A DNA stretch of 64,000 bases. Origin: Jeotgalibacillus salarius. GTDB lineage: Bacteria; Bacillota; Bacilli; Bacillales; Jeotgalibacillaceae. Position numbers and translations under genes: made by a program. The stretch spans positions 62,001 through 126,000 of the forward strand of contig NZ_SORX01000006.1 of NCBI RefSeq assembly GCF_004405125.1, written 5' to 3'. The notes under the pieces were generated by a model. It searched no databases. It saw only the letters and a list, made by a program, of their open reading frames with translations, and was not told the origin of the DNA. Of this stretch, positions 1 through 8,798 are shown piece after piece (position 1 is the first letter of the stretch; the number at the start of each line of letters is the position of its first letter).

Positions 1-171
1 ATCACCGGCAGCATCGAGCGTTGCATAGACGACTTCTGTTTTTTTATCAAAAGCGCCTTCTCCTGCCTGTTCGTTGTTTTCAGCAGTATTTTGTGTTTCT
101 GCTGAGACCAGAAGCGCTGGCATTGCCAGTAGAAATGCTGCAAAACCTGCGCTTGTGCGTTTAAATTTCAT
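1..171 (-). CDS. Secreted protein of unknown function, N-terminal part
   Basis: Only the first 57 residues are in the window; the rest lies beyond position 1. The ATG at 171 opens a clear Sec signal peptide (MKFKRTSAGF, then a hydrophobic stretch ending in LLVSAET). The mature part starts with an acidic linker and then KKTEVVYATLDAAGD. I recall this kind of KxEVVYAxLxxxG start from secreted proteins encoded next to MMPL transporters in Firmicutes, but the function is not known to me. The start lies 3 bases after the stop of the MMPL gene, so the two are almost certainly co-transcribed and co-translated. It may be a periplasm-side partner of the exporter (inference). Confidence 0.7.
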   Translation of the reverse strand, partial: MKFKRTSAGFAAFLLAMPALLVSAETQNTAENNEQAGEGAFDKKTEVVYATLDAAGD

Positions 172-173
172 TG

Positions 174-2150
174 TCATTTCCCCTTATAAAAGTTTGCTTT
201 CCATGTTGTTTTTTCAATCACTTTATCAAAAATCACCAGCAGTGCCGGCAGAACGAATACAACCATGATAAACGCCAGCAGCGCCCCTCTTCCAAGCAGT
301 AAGCCGATTGAAGAGACCACCGGGTTGGTTGAAGTCAGCCAGAGAATAAAGCCGACGCTGGAAAGAATTGAAGCAGATACGAAGATCGCAAACAGCTTTT
401 CATCAATTGTTTTCTTAATCGCTTCAAGTGCCGGCATTTCCTGCCTGAGTTTGTAGTAATTCTCTGTAAATAATATGCCGTAGTCCACTGTAGCAGCGAG
501 CTGAATCGTACTGATCAGCAGATAGCCGATATAGACAAGCGGCGCATCAGTAAAGTACGGAATTGCCAGGTTGATCCAAACTGATGCCTGAATCGTAATT
601 AACAGCACAACCGGAATTGAGAGTGAACGGAATGTAATGAGTAAAACCAATGCAACCGTCACAACTGTCATGATATTTACTAACGTATTATCCTTCTGAA
701 CAATCTCTCTCATATCATATAAAGTGACACTTTCACCGAGCAAATGCGTGTCATCGTAATAGCGATCCGCAGTCTCTTTGACTTCTTCAATGAGTGAGAA
801 TGCAGCCTCACCTTCCGTTGCAGTGTCTGCAAAAATTGTGATTCTTGCATAATGTTCTGAATAGAACTGTTCCGTTACGGATTCGTCGAGATATTCCGGT
901 GGAACGGCTGCTCCAGCAATATTGATATATGACATAACACCTGAGACGTGCTCTAGCGTTTCAAGCTCGCGGACAAGTTCTTCCTCTGTCCCTCTGTCTT
1001 CAGCAGGTACCAGCAGCACCATTGGCGTTTCTTTTCCAAAAACCTCTTCAGTTGCAATGGCATCCTGACCTGCCCGGGTATTTTCCGGATGCTCCCCGGC
1101 TCCGTAAATAAACGTCGTATTGTTTTGAGCTAAAAAGGCTGGGACAATGAGCAGCAGTACAAGTATCAAACTTGGCACTCTGAACTTAATGACACGTTTC
1201 CCTACACCTTTAAAGTCTGGAATGAACTGACGGTGTTTTGTCCGGTCAATCCATTTATAAAACATGAGGGTCAGTGCCGGTAAAAAGATAATGACACTGA
1301 TGAAACTTAGCAGGATACCTTTTACGAGATTAATCCCTAAATCTGACCCGATGCCAAACTCCATAAATGTGAGCGCCATAAATCCGAAAAATGTCGTAGA
1401 TGCGCTCGCTATGATTGCAGGAAAAGACCGTTTCATCGCAAGCTTCATCGCAACAGTCGGATCCTCCACTTTTTTACGGTAGTCAGAAAAACTATGAAGC
1501 AGGAATATGGCATAGTCGAGCGACACCGCCAGCTGCAGGATCGGAGCGACTGACTGTGTGATAAATGAAACTTCTCCTAAAAATATGTTTGTTCCTAAGT
1601 TGATCAGAATCGATACACCGATTGCTGTTAAGAAAAATACCGGTTCAATCCATGAGTTCGTCGACAATATCAGAATCAGAATAATAATCGGAACAAGCAA
1701 TAGCGCTGCGTACATTGATTCGTCACCGGCCATTTGCTGAGAAACTGCAGTCGTGACCGCTTCACCTGTCAGTGCATTTTCTTCACCAATCAGGTCATAC
1801 ACTGCGTTCGTGACTTCCACTTCTCTTTCATCTTCAATTGTAATGGAAATCAGCGCTGCCTCGTCCTGGTAGTAAGATGACATCATTTCATCATCTGCCA
1901 TTTCAAGCGGAACAGTCAGATCCATGACATCATCGAGCCATGTGACGCTGCTGATTCCATCAATTCCTTCGAGCTGCTCTTTATAATCAAGCGCTTGAGC
2001 AATAGTGACATCCTGAATCATCACTCTCGCATTCGGTACAGGTTCGTCAAATTCACCCTGCATGATATCAACCGCCTCGATTGACGGTGCGTCATCAGGC
2101 AGATAATCTGCCATATTGTAATTTACAGATACAGCAAATTGAGCTGCCAC
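174..2150 (-). CDS. MMPL/RND family transporter, 5' end apparently frameshifted
   Basis: Proton-driven export protein of the MMPL branch of the RND superfamily, probably moving lipids or drugs across the cytoplasmic membrane. The product shows the family layout: an extracellular domain, a block of about five helices (around residues 150-310), a second extracellular domain, and a second helix block (about 495-650). The listed start is a GTG at 2150, which lacks the first membrane helix. The same frame runs upstream as RFIDWTSRVIQHKKRIVITF up to a stop at 2232-2234. A good ribosome site and ATG (2235) lie just before it but in another frame, so one small indel in codon 2 has broken the normal start. 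This is either a real pseudogenizing mutation or an assembly error. A divergent TetR gene and shared operators suggest drug-inducible control. Confidence 0.85.
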   Translation of the reverse strand: MAAQFAVSVNYNMADYLPDDAPSIEAVDIMQGEFDEPVPNARVMIQDVTIAQALDYKEQLEGIDGISSVTWLDDVMDLTVPLEMADDEMMSSYYQDEAALISITIEDEREVEVTNAVYDLIGEENALTGEAVTTAVSQQMAGDESMYAALLLVPIIILILILSTNSWIEPVFFLTAIGVSILINLGTNIFLGEVSFITQSVAPILQLAVSLDYAIFLLHSFSDYRKKVEDPTVAMKLAMKRSFPAIIASASTTFFGFMALTFMEFGIGSDLGINLVKGILLSFISVIIFLPALTLMFYKWIDRTKHRQFIPDFKGVGKRVIKFRVPSLILVLLLIVPAFLAQNNTTFIYGAGEHPENTRAGQDAIATEEVFGKETPMVLLVPAEDRGTEEELVRELETLEHVSGVMSYINIAGAAVPPEYLDESVTEQFYSEHYARITIFADTATEGEAAFSLIEEVKETADRYYDDTHLLGESVTLYDMREIVQKDNTLVNIMTVVTVALVLLITFRSLSIPVVLLITIQASVWINLAIPYFTDAPLVYIGYLLISTIQLAATVDYGILFTENYYKLRQEMPALEAIKKTIDEKLFAIFVSASILSSVGFILWLTSTNPVVSSIGLLLGRGALLAFIMVVFVLPALLVIFDKVIEKTTWKANFYKGK

Positions 2151-2268
2151 ACTGATGATTGTGATGATAAAAAACGTAATGACGATCCTTTTCTTATGTT
2201 GAATTACCCGTGATGTCCAGTCGATAAAGCGTCATCCTCTCTTGCATCGCACATCTTTGCATTCTATT

Positions 2269-2297
2269 ATTATATTGACACTGTGTTGGGTATTCAA
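2269..2297 (-). promoter_or_regulatory. Sigma-A promoter of the MMPL gene
   Basis: Read on the minus strand: -35 TTGAAT (complement of 2292-2297), a 17-base spacer, and -10 TATAAT (complement of 2269-2274), about 30 bases before the MMPL start region. The -35 box overlaps the inverted repeats that probably bind the divergent TetR-family regulator. Confidence 0.65.
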
Positions 2298-2352
2298 CAG
2301 ACAGTCTGTTTTGTTCTGTCAGTTTTCCAACACGTCGTCTATTAAATGTTGG
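2284..2352. promoter_or_regulatory. Cluster of inverted repeats, probable TetR operator region
   Basis: Three nested dyads occupy the divergent intergenic region: TGTTG/CAACA (2284-2299), AACAGA-CAG-TCTGTT (2296-2310, perfect arms), and CCAACA/TGTTGG (2327-2352). The second overlaps the -35 box of the MMPL promoter. TetR-family proteins bind such 15-30-base dyads between divergent genes, so autoregulation and repression of the exporter is the simplest reading (inference). Confidence 0.5.
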
Positions 2353-2387
2353 ATTTTCACAAATTTTTAACATGAGGATGGTATGAT

Positions 2388-2957
2388 TTGAACAAAAAAT
2401 TGGATCAGCGAAAAAAATATACACGACGGGTACTGAAAGAAAGTCTGATTGGACTGCTTGCACAAAAACCGATTTCATCTGTAACTGTGAAAGAAATATG
2501 TGAAATCGCCGACATTAACCGCTCTACCTTTTACACACATTATCAGGATCACCTTGACCTGCTGAATAAGATCGAAGAAGAAATCATCGAAGATATGAAC
2601 AGCTATCTTCAGCGATATAGCGCTGAGCTGGATGAAGAAGCCATTCGAATAACAGAAAAAATACTGGATTATATGATTGAGCACAAGCTTGTGATTCAGG
2701 CGCTGCTGAATCACAACAGTTCTACAACCTTCGAGAAGAAAATCATGGAACTGACTCGACGTTATATGATGAATAACTGGATGAAAGAAAATGGCGTACA
2801 CCAAGAAGAATCTAAGTATTTAAGTACATTTGTCATCAGTGGGGCAATTCATGTGATCAAAGAATGGCTTGCGAATGATGCCGACAAATCAACAAATGAA
2901 ATGGCAACGATGATCAATGGAATGGTGAATGATGGGCTCTCATATTTAGAGGTGTAA
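2388..2957 (+). CDS. TetR/AcrR family transcriptional regulator
   Basis: A 189-residue protein of normal TetR length. Residues about 10-55 form the DNA-binding domain, with the helix-turn-helix in VTVKEICEIADINRSTFYTH; the helical C-terminal part is the ligand-binding and dimer region, closest in style to the TetR_C_33-type proteins of Bacilli. The start is TTG at 2388. It is divergent from the MMPL gene, with palindromes in between, so it most likely represses that exporter and itself. The inducer is unknown. Confidence 0.85.
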   Translation: MNKKLDQRKKYTRRVLKESLIGLLAQKPISSVTVKEICEIADINRSTFYTHYQDHLDLLNKIEEEIIEDMNSYLQRYSAELDEEAIRITEKILDYMIEHKLVIQALLNHNSSTTFEKKIMELTRRYMMNNWMKENGVHQEESKYLSTFVISGAIHVIKEWLANDADKSTNEMATMINGMVNDGLSYLEV

Positions 2958-3093
2958 TGTTGATTCAGCGTTTGAACAGTGTTTTTCGCTTCTTAATAGA
3001 GACTGTTCAGTGTTTAAACGTTGCGATTCGCCTTACAAGAGTTGATATTCGACGCTTCGGGACTTAAAACACATCATGATGATTCATCAAAAA

Positions 3094-3123
3094 ACCGAAA
3101 AGTGCACAAACACACTTTTCGGT
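3094..3123 (-). terminator. Intrinsic terminator of the sortase gene
   Basis: A perfect 11-bp stem (ACCGAAAAGTG / CACTTTTCGGT) with an 8-base loop, followed on the minus strand by a T run (A run at 3089-3094), 12 bases after the sortase stop codon. Confidence 0.85.
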
Positions 3124-3134
3124 CATCAATACAT

Positions 3135-4124
3135 TCATCGCTCAACCTTTACAGAAGGAGCAGATTCTTTGTTCTCCAGATTCACAGAGGTTACGTAATA
3201 TTGATCCCCCGCCTGGCCTTCCTCGTCAAAATAACTTTTACGTTCATGTGCTGAAACGCTGGCTACGTGGACAAAACGTGCATCATTCTCAGTTTTTTTG
3301 TACACGCGGTAGCCAATGACCGTATCATTACGGACTGCGTGCCATGAAACTGTGCCTGCTTCAGACACTACGTTCTCAGGCGCTTTGGGAACCTTCAATT
3401 CTCCTGAAGGATCGTTCTCAGAAACGAGTTCAGTATAAATAACAAGTCTGTCAGGATACAGGTGCTGGTCACGGTCAAATGTACCTGTACATGTAATAAT
3501 ATTCAGGTTTCTCTTGTCAGACGGTCCGAAGATTTTTTCAATCGGTGATTCGTCTGTCGGATAACTTTCTTTTGTTTTTACTTCAAATGTCAGTTCAACA
3601 CCATTTTCATCCGTTACGATGATTTCTTCCCCGGGCTCTATGTCTTTTAAATAGAAGAAAATCGCTGGCCCTTCTTTACTGTCTACGTGGCCTGCAATGA
3701 CGGAGTTCCCTGTTTCACCAGGCTGGACACCGCGGTTATACCACCCCGTTACATCTGTTTCCTCCGGCACTTCCATTTCACCATTTTCAAGAAGTCCAAC
3801 CGGAATGACGCCTGTGTCAATATCAAGGCTTGGAATCTGAATACGTGAAGGTGTAATTCCCTCTTCTTGAATCTTTAATTGTTCTTCAAGCTCTGCCTGG
3901 CGCTTTTTTAAAGAGTCAAGAAGAACAAATTCGTCTCCCTTATGTGCGACCGCTTTTGTGGCTTTGGCAGTCTCTTCTTCAATCTCTTCTTTTAAATTGT
4001 CCTGCGAATCCTGATTTCCCTGTGAAACGTTAACTTCCTCTGTCTGATTCATTGCGATCGCCTGATAGCTGACAACCCCAAGTAATATAATTGCAGATAA
4101 AAATACAAATAACTTTTTCTTCAT
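3135..4124 (-). CDS. Class F sortase with a C-terminal fibronectin-like domain
   Basis: Cysteine transpeptidase that links surface proteins to peptidoglycan. Translated from the ATG at 4124 (ribosome site GGAGGAAAC) it has 329 residues: a membrane anchor (about 5-24), an acidic coiled linker (25-90), and a sortase fold (about 90-235). The catalytic triad is visible as His146 (AGHVDS), Cys212 (TCTG) and Arg226 (DRLVIY). The stretch from QIPSLDIDTGVIPVG to the GWY motif is typical of class F. Residues about 244-329 form a fibronectin-III-like module (WHAVRND..GYRVYKK), unusual after a sortase domain. The longer reading frame up to 4181 has no ribosome site. The gene just upstream encodes an MPNTG protein, its likely substrate. 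Confidence 0.85.
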   Translation of the reverse strand: MKKKLFVFLSAIILLGVVSYQAIAMNQTEEVNVSQGNQDSQDNLKEEIEEETAKATKAVAHKGDEFVLLDSLKKRQAELEEQLKIQEEGITPSRIQIPSLDIDTGVIPVGLLENGEMEVPEETDVTGWYNRGVQPGETGNSVIAGHVDSKEGPAIFFYLKDIEPGEEIIVTDENGVELTFEVKTKESYPTDESPIEKIFGPSDKRNLNIITCTGTFDRDQHLYPDRLVIYTELVSENDPSGELKVPKAPENVVSEAGTVSWHAVRNDTVIGYRVYKKTENDARFVHVASVSAHERKSYFDEEGQAGDQYYVTSVNLENKESAPSVKVER

Positions 4125-4152
4125 GCTGTTTCCTCCAATGATATGAATAGAG

Positions 4153-4175
4153 AAGAGCGGAAAATCCGCTCTTCT
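4153..4175 (-). terminator. Hairpin between surface-protein and sortase genes
   Basis: A near-perfect dyad (GAAGAGCGGA / TCCGCTCTTC) in the 69-base gap between the two genes. No strong T run follows on the minus strand, so it is more likely a partial terminator or processing site giving more substrate than sortase mRNA than a full stop. Confidence 0.5.
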
Positions 4176-4193
4176 GCTCATTCATTGATTTAC

Positions 4194-5534
4194 TTATTCC
4201 TGATTAGCTGTTTTCTTTTTCACAACAAATCCTGCTGCTGCGAGCATTGCTGCTGCAAGTGCAATCCATACTGCTACTGGTGTCTGCTGTTCTGCTGCTC
4301 CACCAAGACCAGTGTTAGGCATATCAGCTGGCATGTCTGAAGCGAACTGATCAGGCATTTGCTTCACAATTGCGTCTCCAAGCGCCTGACCTACACCAAA
4401 CATGAATGCATAGCCTTCACGGAATGTATCTGTGCTTGTCTGGTAGTCTTCAGCTACATAAGCGTCAAATGCTGCTACAACCTGATCTTCATGCGTTTTT
4501 AATGAAGAGATCGCTGCGTCTTCAGGAAGATTTCCTTCAGTTGCAGTCGCAAGGAACATCCCAAACTCTTCAGTAAACATTGACAGGCTCTCTTTCGCTG
4601 CTGTAACGCCTTCTTCATCTCCTGCTACCGTTGCACTGACAAGGTCTGCCTGAGCGTTAATGTGTTCGCTAGTCCATAGCTGCTTGAACTGTGCAGCACC
4701 TTCTTCACCATAAATTGAACCGATTGCTGCAGTGAACTCTTCTGTGTTCATATCTTCAGCCCACGTTGCGAAGTCATAGTCAGGAGCTCCACTTACACCT
4801 TTTTGCATGCTCATTACCGCAAGTGCAAAGTGTTCAGCGGCAACGTTGTTTAAAGTAGATCTTAAATCAGCTGCTGATGAATCTGCTGTTGATCCTTCAA
4901 AATTATCAGGCATTTGCGTAACGATTGCGACAGATAATGCTTTACTGATATCAAACATTCTGTCATAGCCTTCCATAAAGTGTGTGAAGTAAGCTTCGTA
5001 GTCACCTTCTACATAACTGTCAAACGCGTTGATGACATCCTGTTCGTGAGCAACAAGTACTTCTACTGCTGCTTCTTCAGGAAGATTCCCTTCAGTTGCA
5101 GTGGCAAGAAAACCGCCAAATTCCTGTGTAAATTCTTCAACTTCCGCCTCTGCTGCTGCTCTCATATCAGTGTCATCTGATTGTGCCGCTTCCACAAAGT
5201 CCGGAGAATAATCATTATGATTTACAAAGATTTCTTCAAACTGCTGAGCACCTTCTGCTCCGTAGATTGATTCAATGGCAGGTGTCATATCCAGCGCATT
5301 TTGCTCAAGTGCGGCATATGCCTGTTCTTCATCCGGCGCATCGTTGTAATCTTTGACCATTGCGTTTACTGCCAGTACATAGTGTTCTGAAAGTAACTGA
5401 TCCAGTGTTGATCGTAAATCTGAAGCCGGTGTAATGGCTGTCGGCTCCTCTGCCGCAAGCCCTGTTGTTGGTGCGATTAATGATAGTCCCAATACTGGTG
5501 CTGCAATTCTTTTAAGTAATTTTTTGTTTTTCAT
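4194..5534 (-). CDS. LPXTG-type surface protein with two helical repeats
   Basis: A 446-residue secreted, acidic protein. It has a signal peptide (about 1-28), two homologous alpha-helical repeats of about 180 residues, and a C-terminal sorting signal: MPNTG, a hydrophobic helix (VAVWIALAAAMLAAAGFVV) and a KKK tail. Both repeats start with LRSTL.....EH(Y/F).LAV and contain ESIYG/GSIYGEEGA, EFG.FLATATEGNLPE(E/D)A and (D/E)YDRMF/EGYAFMF, with conserved His residues. The fold and ligand are not known to me. The sortase gene follows in the same direction, so this is probably its dedicated substrate. A 21-22-base intergenic repeat array lies upstream of its start. Confidence 0.8.
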   Translation of the reverse strand: MKNKKLLKRIAAPVLGLSLIAPTTGLAAEEPTAITPASDLRSTLDQLLSEHYVLAVNAMVKDYNDAPDEEQAYAALEQNALDMTPAIESIYGAEGAQQFEEIFVNHNDYSPDFVEAAQSDDTDMRAAAEAEVEEFTQEFGGFLATATEGNLPEEAAVEVLVAHEQDVINAFDSYVEGDYEAYFTHFMEGYDRMFDISKALSVAIVTQMPDNFEGSTADSSAADLRSTLNNVAAEHFALAVMSMQKGVSGAPDYDFATWAEDMNTEEFTAAIGSIYGEEGAAQFKQLWTSEHINAQADLVSATVAGDEEGVTAAKESLSMFTEEFGMFLATATEGNLPEDAAISSLKTHEDQVVAAFDAYVAEDYQTSTDTFREGYAFMFGVGQALGDAIVKQMPDQFASDMPADMPNTGLGGAAEQQTPVAVWIALAAAMLAAAGFVVKKKTANQE

Positions 5535-5654
5535 GATATGTCTCCTTTTTGAACAGTTTTTTTTAACTCTGAACAGCTAACGAAGACAATTTAGTTTTGG
5601 ATCACTTTTTTTAAAAGTTTTTTTAAACCGCTGCTTCTTTCCGTGGAGGAAGAT

Positions 5655-5754
5655 GTAGTGATTCCTGCCTGAGCGGTAGCATTCCTCGCTTGAGAGGTAG
5701 CGATACACCCGGAAACTTGTAGCAATCATCCCGGCACCCGGTAGCAATCAACAA
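5655..5754 (+). repeat. Intergenic array, five units, 21-22-base period
   Basis: Five consecutive units start at 5655, 5676, 5697, 5719 and 5741. Each begins with a conserved head GTAGYRAT/GTAGCAWT followed by 13-14 variable bases; the spacing is 21, 21, 22 and 22 bases. There are no long open frames. It lies between the promoter region of the surface-protein gene and the terminator of the monooxygenase gene. The unit length is two helical turns. A second array of the same design but another head sequence lies at 14020-14192. Confidence 0.7.
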
Positions 5755-5788
5755 TTTTCGTTGTCCTTTCCATCTTCTAAACAGCCCA

Positions 5789-5815
5789 CAAAAAAAGAAG
5801 CCAGTTACGGCTCCT
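5789..5815 (-). terminator. Terminator of the monooxygenase gene
   Basis: On the minus strand a GAGCC...GGCTTC stem-loop is followed by a run of seven Ts (A run at 5790-5796), 20 bases after the stop codon. Confidence 0.65.
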
Positions 5816-5834
5816 TAATTACTAATAACTCGTA

Positions 5835-7451
5835 TTAAATAAAATACCGCTTCAATTTCGCCATCACTTTTCTCACATCGGCTGATCCATCGTGGAAGCC
5901 GACGTGTCCGTCCGGACGGATAAAGAGTGTGCTTCCTTTTTGCATCCCGAGGTTTTTGTCCAGGTCGCGGTGAACGTCGTAAATGATTGGGAGTTCGTCC
6001 CGTCCTGTTAAGACTGTTCCGCCTCTGGCAACAAGATACACCTTTAGCATATCCGGAAATGCCTGGTTTGCTTTCTCTGCAAACTCGTACGCATAGTCAA
6101 TCAGGTCCTGCTCATAGCAATCGATATAGATCAGACAGACGTAACCAATCCGCTGAATCAACGGATAAAGTCGTTCATCTGTTGTTCCTTCATTAAAAAG
6201 TATCTGATCAGGCACACGCTCTCCTGCCTGAATCGCTTTTCGTGACAATGACTGATCTTTGAAAGACTGATTGATTGGTGTTTTATCATAGTCACTGTGA
6301 ACATGTGATAACTCATTTGCAAACCTTGACTGTACCCAGCCTTGTGTCAGTACTGCTTTTCCTGACCAGTTTCGCGCTTTACCGAGCAGTCCCTTCATGT
6401 CGATCAGTTTTAGTTCCATTGTCGTATTTCTGATCACTTCTCTTGCAACAGGCGCGCGTTCTTCGTGGTAAGTATCCAGGAACGGGTTGCCTGCATAGCC
6501 TTTTAACACGGTATCGATTTTCCAGCACAGGTTACCCACGTCCTCTAAACCAATATTCATTCCCTGGCCACCAAGTGGGTTATTCACGTGTGCAGCATCA
6601 CCGACGAAAAACACATTCCCTACACGATAATTCGGCACCTGTCTGTGTGCGGTCCCAAAATAAGCGAGCCACTTCGGATTCTCCACTTTATAAGATTTGT
6701 CCAAAATCGTATCCAGCGTATCCTGAAGTTCCTGCAGCTTCATCTCTCTCTTACGTGGACCGCCCTGCCTGGTTCGGTCAAACCCCACAACGCGGTATGT
6801 TCCATCTTTATATGGAAAGAACGCAGCTGCTCCACGGTCGTTCAGGTGAAGATTAATATGAATTTCCTTCATTTCAGGCACTTCAACGTCGCCCGTAAAG
6901 AAAGTAATGCCTTCATCCTCACCTTCAAACGGCACGTCGAGCTCCTTACGTACTTTACTATGTGCGCCATCGCATGCAAGTAAATATTTAGCTAAATAGG
7001 TTTTTGTTTTCCCATGGTGAGCAGCAGTAACATATACGCCTTCTTTTTTCTGTACGATATCCAGCACTTCATGCTCTCTGGAAATCTCCCCGCCTCTGTC
7101 GTTTAAATGGTTTTCAAGAATTTCTTCTATTTCATGCTGTGGAATAATTAATAAATAAGGATATCTGCTTTTGATATGATACATCTCTACATATGATGGG
7201 TGCTTTCCGGCTAAATGAAGCTTCGCACCTGGGCCCGGGTATCCTCTTTTGAGAAATGGTTTGTTGACACCGAGAAATTCAAACAGCTCAAGCGATCTTG
7301 CCTGTATACCGAGTGCTTTTGATAAGACAGATCGTCCGGGCTTTTTCTCGAGACAGACATAGTCTACTCCTCTTTTCTGCATCACATTCGCAGCCATCAG
7401 TCCCGCGGGCCCTGCTCCTATAATCAGTACATCTGTTTCGATCACAGCCAT
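5835..7451 (-). CDS. FAD-dependent aromatic-type monooxygenase
   Basis: Flavoprotein hydroxylase of the PheA/TfdB (PF01494) family, which uses NAD(P)H and O2 to hydroxylate aromatic rings. The 538-residue product has the N-terminal FAD-binding GxGxxG (VLIIGAGPAGLMAA), the central motif with DG (ACDGAHSKVR) that contacts FAD and NADPH, and the C-terminal GD motif FVGDAAHVNNPLGGQGMN. The last 150 residues form the thioredoxin-like domain with the sequence DKNLGMQKGSTLFIRPDGHVGF typical of these enzymes. The start ATG has the ribosome site AAAGGAG. It stands alone with its own terminator; the substrate cannot be read from context. Confidence 0.88.
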   Translation of the reverse strand: MAVIETDVLIIGAGPAGLMAANVMQKRGVDYVCLEKKPGRSVLSKALGIQARSLELFEFLGVNKPFLKRGYPGPGAKLHLAGKHPSYVEMYHIKSRYPYLLIIPQHEIEEILENHLNDRGGEISREHEVLDIVQKKEGVYVTAAHHGKTKTYLAKYLLACDGAHSKVRKELDVPFEGEDEGITFFTGDVEVPEMKEIHINLHLNDRGAAAFFPYKDGTYRVVGFDRTRQGGPRKREMKLQELQDTLDTILDKSYKVENPKWLAYFGTAHRQVPNYRVGNVFFVGDAAHVNNPLGGQGMNIGLEDVGNLCWKIDTVLKGYAGNPFLDTYHEERAPVAREVIRNTTMELKLIDMKGLLGKARNWSGKAVLTQGWVQSRFANELSHVHSDYDKTPINQSFKDQSLSRKAIQAGERVPDQILFNEGTTDERLYPLIQRIGYVCLIYIDCYEQDLIDYAYEFAEKANQAFPDMLKVYLVARGGTVLTGRDELPIIYDVHRDLDKNLGMQKGSTLFIRPDGHVGFHDGSADVRKVMAKLKRYFI

Positions 7452-7614
7452 AAAAAGAGCTCCTTTCGTTCATCATCCGTCCGGTATATTTATTCTGAAT
7501 ATATTGGTCATGCGCTTTTAACACGAATTTTTCGCGGTTGAGATAAGCTTACAGAATAATTGAACTTACCATATCGATACCCTTATTCAGCTGCATCATG
7601 CATAGACGAGCGTA

Positions 7615-8511
7615 TTAGTCAGTTTCGTTAAATGGATTTATATGAACGAGCACCTGATTCACATCTTCATGCTGCTCAAGGAGTATACGTTTTACATTTT
7701 TAGAAATACGGTGCCCTTCTTCTACAGTGATATAAGGATCCACACTGACTTTAATATCGATGACGATATAGTGACCATGTGTTCTGGCAAGCAATTTGTC
7801 TACTCTTTTAACACCCGGTATACTGAGAACAGTTTTTACAAATGGATCGGTTCTATCTGCATCGAGCACCTGTTCCATCATGATCGAACTTGCTTCTTTT
7901 GCTAAAGAGAAACCTATTTTAATGACGACAAGCGAAACGACTAATCCAGCAACCGGATCGGCATACAGCAAAAACGTCAAGTCAAACATGTCCCCCATAA
8001 TCGCACCAAAGACACCAAGGAATGCAGCAATGGAAGAAAGCGCATCAGATCTGTGATGCCAGGCTTCAGCCATTAAAGCTGAGCTGTTGATTCTTTTCGC
8101 AAGACGGTGCTTATAATGAAATAGCGCCTCTTTTAATACAATTGAAAACACAATTACGACTAATGCAATGCCCCCTGGCGCTTTTGGGACTTCTCCGAAA
8201 AACACACCTGCTGAAGATGTCGCGATTTCAATACCTACAACAACGAGCAGAATTGCTACAATAATCGTTGCAATATTTTCTGCCTTCCCATGTCCATATG
8301 GATGATCTTCATCAGGCGGCTTTTTCGCTGTTCGCAGCCCTGCCAGAACAGCAACGGAACCTGCCACATCTGATGCAGAATGCGCGGCATCAGCGACAAG
8401 CGCACGGCTTCCGGAAATATATCCAAATATACCTTTTAATATCGTTAACAGCGTATTTGCAACAATACCAACCCACGTGGCAAATTCCGCTTCTTTAAAT
8501 CGATTGTCCAT
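7615..8511 (-). CDS. Cation diffusion facilitator (CDF) metal exporter
   Basis: A 298-residue CDF antiporter that exports divalent metal (Zn, Mn, Fe or Cd) against protons. Six membrane helices fill the first 200 residues; the metal site is built from DAAHSASD in helix 2 and HHRSD in helix 5, and a cytosolic ferredoxin-like domain with GHYIVIDIKVSVDP follows. The DxxxD-type site resembles manganese exporters (MneP/MneS of Bacillus), but the ion should be tested. It is a single gene with no visible metal-regulator site. Confidence 0.88.
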   Translation of the reverse strand: MDNRFKEAEFATWVGIVANTLLTILKGIFGYISGSRALVADAAHSASDVAGSVAVLAGLRTAKKPPDEDHPYGHGKAENIATIIVAILLVVVGIEIATSSAGVFFGEVPKAPGGIALVVIVFSIVLKEALFHYKHRLAKRINSSALMAEAWHHRSDALSSIAAFLGVFGAIMGDMFDLTFLLYADPVAGLVVSLVVIKIGFSLAKEASSIMMEQVLDADRTDPFVKTVLSIPGVKRVDKLLARTHGHYIVIDIKVSVDPYITVEEGHRISKNVKRILLEQHEDVNQVLVHINPFNETD

Positions 8512-8747
8512 TCCTACACCACCTGTGCAATTTTTTTGCAGCTATATTATCCTAACAGAGAGAGACTCAGTGGGTCTATGGAAACCTTTTTACCGCTTAT
8601 CATGAGTTTTTAGAGTGATAAATGAATTGAAAGCAAGGGAAATATGTTGGTCAAAGGCAAAAACTGCTCTTCGGTTGATACTTTTCGGATTATTCTTTAA
8701 CTATACAAAAATTACCTGCCGACTGTATTTTAACCTAATAAATGAAA

Positions 8748-8783
8748 AACGATTCTGTCACTAATCAGTGACAGAATCGCTTT
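8748..8783 (-). terminator. Terminator of the S41 peptidase gene
   Basis: A long perfect stem, GATTCTGTCAC / GTGACAGAATC, with a 6-base loop lies 16 bases after the stop. A-rich DNA at 8740-8748 gives a T run on the minus strand and a CTTTTT run follows on the plus strand. Confidence 0.8.
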
Positions 8784-8798
8784 TTAATATTCAGGACA

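Noticed and set aside
5655..5754. CRISPR array
   Set aside because: Conserved part is only 8 bases and the period 21-22; no repeat of 23-40 bases, no cas genes.
6443..6856. 137-residue plus-strand ORF inside the monooxygenase gene
   Set aside because: Antisense shadow; no ribosome site and random composition, while the minus-strand product has clear motifs.
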